From assembly GCF_051131155.1 (NCBI RefSeq), contig NZ_CP159508.1, positions 2,604,001 to 2,668,000 of the forward strand: 64,000 nt of DNA, in the 5' to 3' direction. The notes beneath the pieces were generated by a model. The model made no database searches, had not been told where the DNA came from, and saw nothing but the letters and a program-made list of their open reading frames with translations. Shown here in pieces: positions 59,303-64,000 of this stretch. Each line of letters opens with the position of its first letter. Within the stretch, counting starts at the first letter, position 1. This DNA is from Pseudanabaena minima. GTDB lineage: Bacteria; Cyanobacteriota; Cyanobacteriia; Pseudanabaenales; Pseudanabaenaceae. Position numbers and translations under genes: made by a program.

Positions 59303-60548
59303 GTGGACTGTTTCATCTAAAATAGTGCAATAGATATTGGTTTGGAGAGCCCTAATCATGGGAAGAGGAAGGCGAGATAAAGTCTATTTAACAGTAGAGG
59401 ATAGAGAAAACTTAGAACAAATTAGTCGAAATGGCTATGCACCTGCAAAAAAGATCTTGCACGCCAGAATTTTACTGATGTGTGATGAAGGAAAATACAG
59501 CAAGAGAACATGGACTGATGAAGAAATAGCAGAAGCATTGCAGGTGCATAGAAACACCGTAGGTCGAATTCGCCAAAGATTTCTGCAAAAAGGTGAAAAA
59601 CCTGCACTAGAGAGACAATTAAGGAAAACGCCCCCCACACCGCCCAAGGTCGATGGCTCTAGCGAAGCCCACATAATTGCTCTGTGTTGTGCAGACCCAC
59701 CAGAAGGACGTGCTGAGTGGACAATCAGACTATTAACGTCAGAACTCAAGCAAAGACAAGTTATTACCGAAATTTCCGCATCAACGGTGTGGCGTACTCT
59801 AAAAAAAACGAATTACGACCTTGGAAAACCCAGAGATTTTGTATTCCCGAAAGAGATTTAGCAAGATTTGTGGCAGAAATGGAAGTCGTCCTTGACTTGT
59901 ATAGCACGGAGCCATGCGAAGAAGAACCGTTGATTGCAATGGATGAAGCATCAAAGCAACTACTCGGAGAGGTTTATCCACCAATAGCGATGCAACCTGG
60001 ACAAGATAAAAAAGAAGACTACCACTATGAGCGTGAAGGTGTTCAAGCCCTATTCATGTTTGTTGACCCTCATCGAGGATGGAGACGGGTGAGTAGCCGA
60101 GATAGTCGAACAAGGATAGATTGGGCTGAGGAAATACGTCAATTGTTGGATGAGGACTATCCGAATGCACGAAAAGTAAAGCTACTCAGTGATAATCTGA
60201 ATACCCATAATATAGCTTCGCTGTATGAAGCATTTCCTGCACCAGAAGCTCATCGTTTAGCAAGAAGACTAGAAATTTATCATACGCCGCGTAATGGTAG
60301 TTGGTTGAATGTAGCCGAAACCGAATTGAGTGTCTTATCAAAACAATGTTTAGATAGACGGATTCCTAGCAAGGACAAACTCAAAGAGGAGATAGACGCT
60401 TGGCAAAAGTCTCGAAATCAGAATGCATCCAAAGTAATATGGAGGTTTTCGACAAGCGATGCCAGAGTCAAACTGAAACATCTTTATCCAGTATTTGAGC
60501 AAGAAGAATAACCGTATCTATTGCACTATTTTAGATGAAACAGTCCAC
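59303..60548 (+). mobile_element. IS630-like insertion sequence, complete
   Basis: It is 1,246 bp with perfect 34-bp terminal inverted repeats (GTGGACTGTTTCATCTAAAA at 59303 and its inverse ending 60548). It is flanked by a TA at 59301-59302 and at 60549-60550, the expected target duplication of this family. Identical ends and an intact transposase suggest recent arrival. Its insertion split the IS1-like transposase. Confidence 0.93.
59358..60511 (+). CDS. IS630-family transposase, produced by -1 frameshifting
   Basis: The first frame (ATG 59358) encodes the helix-turn-helix half: WTDEEIAEALQVHRNTVGRIRQRFLQKG. At the run of eight As (59801-59808) a -1 shift joins LKK to NELRPWKTQRFCIPE in the second frame, which ends at 60511; the product would be about 384 residues. 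The DDE catalytic triad is intact in the second frame: Asp in LIAMDEASKQ, Asp in LLSDNLNTHN, Glu in LNVAETELS. Without a shift, the first frame ends at 59861. Programmed frameshifting on A-runs is common in this family, so the gene is probably functional. Confidence 0.9.
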
Positions 60549-60952
60549 TAGTGTGCGATTTTTCTATGACTCTCCCACTTGCTCTGATTCCCATCCCCTC
60601 TGTCCTCATTTTCAGCGCATAGGACATGATACTTGCTGGGGTTCTTAGCCTTGACATCGCTGTTCCTGTCTGTTCGTTGAATCGCTTGCCACATCCTTTG
60701 CATAAGTAATTCTGGATCGCTTTGCCGTCTTGGTGGTAATCTTTGCCATTCTTGACTACCTTTTCGCTTTGGCAGTGGGGACATTTCATGATTTACTCCT
60801 TGCCTCTACCTCTTTATTTTAACCCTCACTCCTTTACTGACCAGTGCCACAATCTTGCCCTCATCAAACTCATCTACAAAATTGTCCCTATACTTTGAGG
60901 TTTGGGTAAGATAACTAAAACTATAATAGAAGCTTGCAGTAGAAATAATTCT

Positions 60953-63900
60953 ATGAGCGATCGCCAATCATCTCCTAATCTTCAAAAATCCCGCAAGTTA
61001 TCGCTCAAATTCATGCTGATTAGTCAGTTTGTGATCTTGATTGCTGGTATATCAGGATTGATGGCATGGCTGTCTTGGCGCAGTGAGCAGGAGATGATTA
61101 CCAACCTAGTCGGACAACTGCAAAATGAAGTTAGCGATCGCATCAAGCAAAAGCTCTCTTCTTATCTGGAAACTCCACACTTAATCAATAAAATTAATGC
61201 CGATGCAGTGCGGCAAGGCAACTTAAAAACTCAAGGACGAGCTAGTGAGATCTATCTCTGGAATCAGATTCAGAATTTTCCTACAGTTTGTTGGATCTAT
61301 TATGGAGGCGAAAATTCGGGAGAATTTGTGGGGATTACTCGCCTAGATAAAAACCATCATTCATACCAATCTTTTCAACTAGCCATAAATATTGATGGTT
61401 CTCAGCGTTACTATTACAACCTAGATTCACAAGGAAATCGTCTTGAGCTTAAAGGAAAATCAGAGTTCTATGATGCGCGACAACGTCCTTGGTATCAGGC
61501 AGCTTTACAAACGGATCAACCTATCTGGAGTCCAATTTATCAAGATTCCACTTTACCTGAGCAGGTAATTACCGCTAGTTTACCTGTCTATAACTCTAGT
61601 GGAAAAAGAATAGGAGTCTTAGGTGCAGATCTGGCTCTAGGAAATATCAGTCAATTTTTAAGTGGATTACAAATTGGCAAGTCTGGAGAGGCCTTTATTC
61701 TAGAACCTTCAGGACTATTGGTAGCCAGCTCGACTGAAAAAAAGCCCTATGAAATTAGCAGTGATCAACAAAAACTACAGAGATTACCTGTTAAGAATAT
61801 TCGGCAACAAATGATTCGTGATGCAGTGGGTTATCTAGAAAAACAAGTTGGCAGCTTAGATAAAATCACCACTGAGCAGAATTTAAAGTTTTCGGCTGAG
61901 GGGAAAAATATTTTTTTTAAAGTGCTGCCCTACCGCGATGAACGGGGGATTAACTGGTTAATCGCCGTAGTCATGCCCGAATCTGACTTTACGGAACAAA
62001 TTGATGTCAATCGGCAAAATACCATTCTGCTCATTTGTCTATCATTAGCAGGCGCGATCGCTTTAGGTGTTTTCACGACTCAATATATTAATAAATCATT
62101 ACGCCGTTTAACTTTGGCGAGTCAAGCCTTGGCAAATGGCGAATTAGATCGAGAAGTTCCCTCAACAACAATTGCGGAATTGAATATTCTCTCGCAATCC
62201 TTTAATCAGATGGCGACACAGCTAAAACAGTCCTTTACAGAACTTGGCAAGATTAATGAAAACTTGGAATTGCGAATTCATCAGAGAGTAACAGAGTTAC
62301 AGGAATCTGAAAATAAATTTAGAAATTTAGTTTCCAATTTTTCAGGCATTGTTTATCGTTGTAATTGCGATGCAGATTGGACAATGGTGTTCATTGGTGG
62401 GGCGGTTATAGAGTTAACAGGCTATCTTGCTGAAGAATTTATCGCTAATCAAGTTCGTAGTTGGACAAGTATTATCTATCCTGAAGATCGTGAAACTGTA
62501 AAAAGAATTATCAATGAAAGTTTAACTTGTCGGGAAGCCTTTATGTTGGAATATCGAATTATCGATGCCCAAGGTAACATTCGTTGGCTGTATGAGAAAG
62601 GACAAGGATTATTTGCTAAAGATGATCAATTGCTATGGATAGATGGAGCGATTTTTGATATTAGCGATCGCAAACAAGTCGAATCAGAGCTTTTAGAACG
62701 TGTACATTTATCAATTTTGATGGCAGAAATTGGTTCTGCTTCTACACAGCTAAACACATTAGAAGAAGTTCTCCAAGCCTTTGTCGAATCACTATGGCGA
62801 CATATGAACGTCTCTTTTGTCCAGATTTGGACAATCAATGCTTTTGGAAATGATTTAAATTTACAAGTCAGCGCTGGAAACTATAACAAATTAGATAGCG
62901 ATCGCCTTAGTAATCTCATTAGCAGAGAGCAAATATGGTCTATTACCCAAGGAAGGTTCCAACCGCTTTTAACTGATCAAATCGTGTCAGATTTGAGCGA
63001 ATCCGATCAATTGTGGTTGCAAGAGCAAGGAATTATTTCGCTGGTAGGACATCCACTCATTGTCAAAGGCAAAGTCATCGGTGTGATTCTGATGATTTCT
63101 CAGTTGCACTTAGAAACAGATATCCAGAGCATCGACTTGATCGCCAATGCGATCGCCATAGGTATTGATCATAAACAATCCGAAGAGCGACTGAGAGTGA
63201 CCAATGCTGAAATGAAAGCTTTATTTGCCGCAATGGATGAAGTGATCTTAGTACGCGATCGCATGGGGCGCGTACTCAAAATCCCTCAAACCCGTAGACA
63301 ATCAGTTTTTCAAGATGCTAGTAAAGTAATTGGCAAACTCCCTTCAGAATTATTTTCACCTGAGCAAGCTAGCCTCTTTGTAAGTTATGTGCAGCAGGTT
63401 TTAGAAACGCAGCAAACTTTAAATGTTGAGTACCTTCTCTCCTACACAGACCAACCGATTTGGTGGAATGCAAGTATCTCTCCCATTGATGCAGAGACCG
63501 TAGTTTGGGTTGCTCGTGATATTACAGAGAACAAAAAAGTCGAACAACAACTCAAACAGGCAAAACAAGCTGCTGAGGCTGCTAGCCAAGCCAAAGGTCA
63601 ATTTTTGGCAAGTATGAGTCACGAACTGCGAACACCATTAAACGCAATTTTAGGTTTCGCTCAACTAATGGTACGCGACACCTCACTGAAAGATAATCAT
63701 CGCTCCTATCTCAAAATCATTCATGACAGTGGCGAGCATCTATTGGAATTAATTAATGATGTTTTAGATATGTCAAAAATCGAATCGGGAAGGATTACGC
63801 TAAACATCACTAGCTTTGATCTGTGTCACCTCCTCGATACATTGGAAAAAATGTTTCGTCTTAAGGTGAGTGATAAGTCTCTGCAACTACTTTTTAGGCG

Positions 63901-64000
63901 GTCGCCTCAAGTCCCACAATGGATTAATACTGATGAAGGAAAACTTCGTCAGATCTTAATTAATTTATTAAGCAATGCCATTAAATTTACCAACCAAGGC
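60953..64000 (+). CDS. Membrane-bound histidine kinase dCache-HAMP-PAS-GAF-PAS-HisKA (3' end outside window)
   Basis: The frame is open for 1,016 residues from the ATG at 60953 to the window edge. It has a TM helix about 20-42 (FMLISQFVILIAGISGLMAWL), a periplasmic dCache domain to about 355 (WSPIYQDSTLPEQVITASLPV and GVLGADLALGNISQFL), and a TM helix about 357-380. HAMP (380-440), PAS (450-575), GAF (575-750), PAS (750-860), and HisKA with His890 (SMSHELRTPLN) follow. The ATPase begins at the end with INLLSNAIKF. The ligand may be a small molecule, as in other dCache sensors. Receiver domains may follow outside. Confidence 0.92.
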   Translation, partial: MSDRQSSPNLQKSRKLSLKFMLISQFVILIAGISGLMAWLSWRSEQEMITNLVGQLQNEVSDRIKQKLSSYLETPHLINKINADAVRQGNLKTQGRASEIYLWNQIQNFPTVCWIYYGGENSGEFVGITRLDKNHHSYQSFQLAINIDGSQRYYYNLDSQGNRLELKGKSEFYDARQRPWYQAALQTDQPIWSPIYQDSTLPEQVITASLPVYNSSGKRIGVLGADLALGNISQFLSGLQIGKSGEAFILEPSGLLVASSTEKKPYEISSDQQKLQRLPVKNIRQQMIRDAVGYLEKQVGSLDKITTEQNLKFSAEGKNIFFKVLPYRDERGINWLIAVVMPESDFTEQIDVNRQNTILLICLSLAGAIALGVFTTQYINKSLRRLTLASQALANGELDREVPSTTIAELNILSQSFNQMATQLKQSFTELGKINENLELRIHQRVTELQESENKFRNLVSNFSGIVYRCNCDADWTMVFIGGAVIELTGYLAEEFIANQVRSWTSIIYPEDRETVKRIINESLTCREAFMLEYRIIDAQGNIRWLYEKGQGLFAKDDQLLWIDGAIFDISDRKQVESELLERVHLSILMAEIGSASTQLNTLEEVLQAFVESLWRHMNVSFVQIWTINAFGNDLNLQVSAGNYNKLDSDRLSNLISREQIWSITQGRFQPLLTDQIVSDLSESDQLWLQEQGIISLVGHPLIVKGKVIGVILMISQLHLETDIQSIDLIANAIAIGIDHKQSEERLRVTNAEMKALFAAMDEVILVRDRMGRVLKIPQTRRQSVFQDASKVIGKLPSELFSPEQASLFVSYVQQVLETQQTLNVEYLLSYTDQPIWWNASISPIDAETVVWVARDITENKKVEQQLKQAKQAAEAASQAKGQFLASMSHELRTPLNAILGFAQLMVRDTSLKDNHRSYLKIIHDSGEHLLELINDVLDMSKIESGRITLNITSFDLCHLLDTLEKMFRLKVSDKSLQLLFRRSPQVPQWINTDEGKLRQILINLLSNAIKFTNQG

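Larger units (their letters stand above)
58520..60789 (-). pseudogene. IS1-like transposase, split by insertion and frameshifted
   Basis: The N-terminal part is at 60789 to 60549: MKCPHCQSEKVVKNGKDYH, a zinc-finger InsA-like start, through IRASGRVIEKSHT. After removing the IS630-like element the frame continues without a break as SIMRWEQKLANQAQQW from 59300 down to 59150. There, in a run of six Gs (59147-59152 plus strand), the frame shifts; the following frame (SKGWTVVFIERNSRDWIEAKAG...RVEWLKPEHPYTAIS...HNWVRPHGGLDKNKTPVMAIG) runs to the stop at 58520. A lost base or a slip site explains the shift. The gene is inactive because of the insertion. Confidence 0.82.
58508..60848 (-). mobile_element. 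IS1-like element interrupted by an IS630-like element
   Basis: Imperfect terminal inverted repeats GGCACTGGTCAGTTAAGG (58508) and, inverted, GGCACTGGTCAGTAAAGG (ending 60848) bound it; similarity extends about 27 bp. Without the inserted element it is about 1.09 kb. No target duplication is evident next to the ends. Confidence 0.8.

Noticed and set aside
59717..60511. Second half of the IS630-like transposase as a separate gene
   Set aside because: Its first residues are out-of-frame readings of the first half; the family needs the joined product.
1..64000. CRISPR arrays, rRNA and tRNA genes
   Set aside because: No regularly spaced direct repeats, rRNA-like stretches or tRNA cloverleaf signatures were seen by eye. 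A tRNA scan would be decisive and was not run.

Overview
The window is chromosomal DNA of a cyanobacterium. It carries orange carotenoid protein (OCP) and its partner FRP, plant-type phytoene desaturase and phytoene synthase, MenA, RpaB, a high-light-inducible protein and a CruG-type carotenoid glycosyltransferase. The octamer GCGATCGC (HIP1) and its core GCGATCG are scattered at high density. The moderate-to-low GC content and the many long intergenic palindromes would suit a Pseudanabaena-like freshwater filamentous genus, but the genus is an inference and was not tested.

Layout. 0-2.3 kb: end of an unknown gene, cruG and dps. 2.5-11.3 kb: a signalling block with two related hybrid histidine kinases (HisKA-HATPase-REC-REC-HPt), a single-PAS protein and a REC-PP2C phosphatase; the first kinase contains what reads as a DXCF-type cyanobacteriochrome GAF domain. 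11.3-23.4 kb: mixed housekeeping and small genes (UbiB kinase, nucleotidyltransferase, panB, HU-like protein, Get3d-like ATPase, PIN pair, Ig/propeller protein, Uma2 nuclease, ketoacyl synthase, bioY, STAS). 23.8-32.8 kb, minus strand: rimO, a phospholipase D with an EF-hand, YkgJ, a hydrolase and the pstSCAB phosphate operon behind a visible Pho box. 33-39.1 kb: phytase-like esterase, Uma2, HerA-like ATPase, RNA-binding protein, and a ParA/coiled-coil pair that resembles the carboxysome-positioning system McdA/McdB. 39.5-49.1 kb: lspA and a photoprotection and pigment neighbourhood (hli, rpaB, glycosyltransferase, menA, crtP-crtB, crtW, ocp, frp). 49.3-54.3 kb: DUF3318 protein, a large NB-ARC/WD40 protein and Uma2. 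54.8-60.9 kb: accessory region with two signal-less peptidoglycan enzymes, a lipase, a patatin remnant, a Uma2 remnant, and an IS1-like element split by an IS630-like element. 60.95 kb to the end: a membrane hybrid kinase that runs off the window.

Two families of about 100-117 bp intergenic elements with terminal inverted repeats and internal hairpins recur (four and five copies) and form chimeras with each other. Almost every gene end also carries a long, near-perfect palindrome. The most interesting targets are these structured repeats, the cyanobacteriochrome kinase, the McdAB-like pair, the frp-ocp-crtW module and the cassette of wall and lipid hydrolases without signal peptides. No CRISPR array, rRNA or tRNA was recognised.
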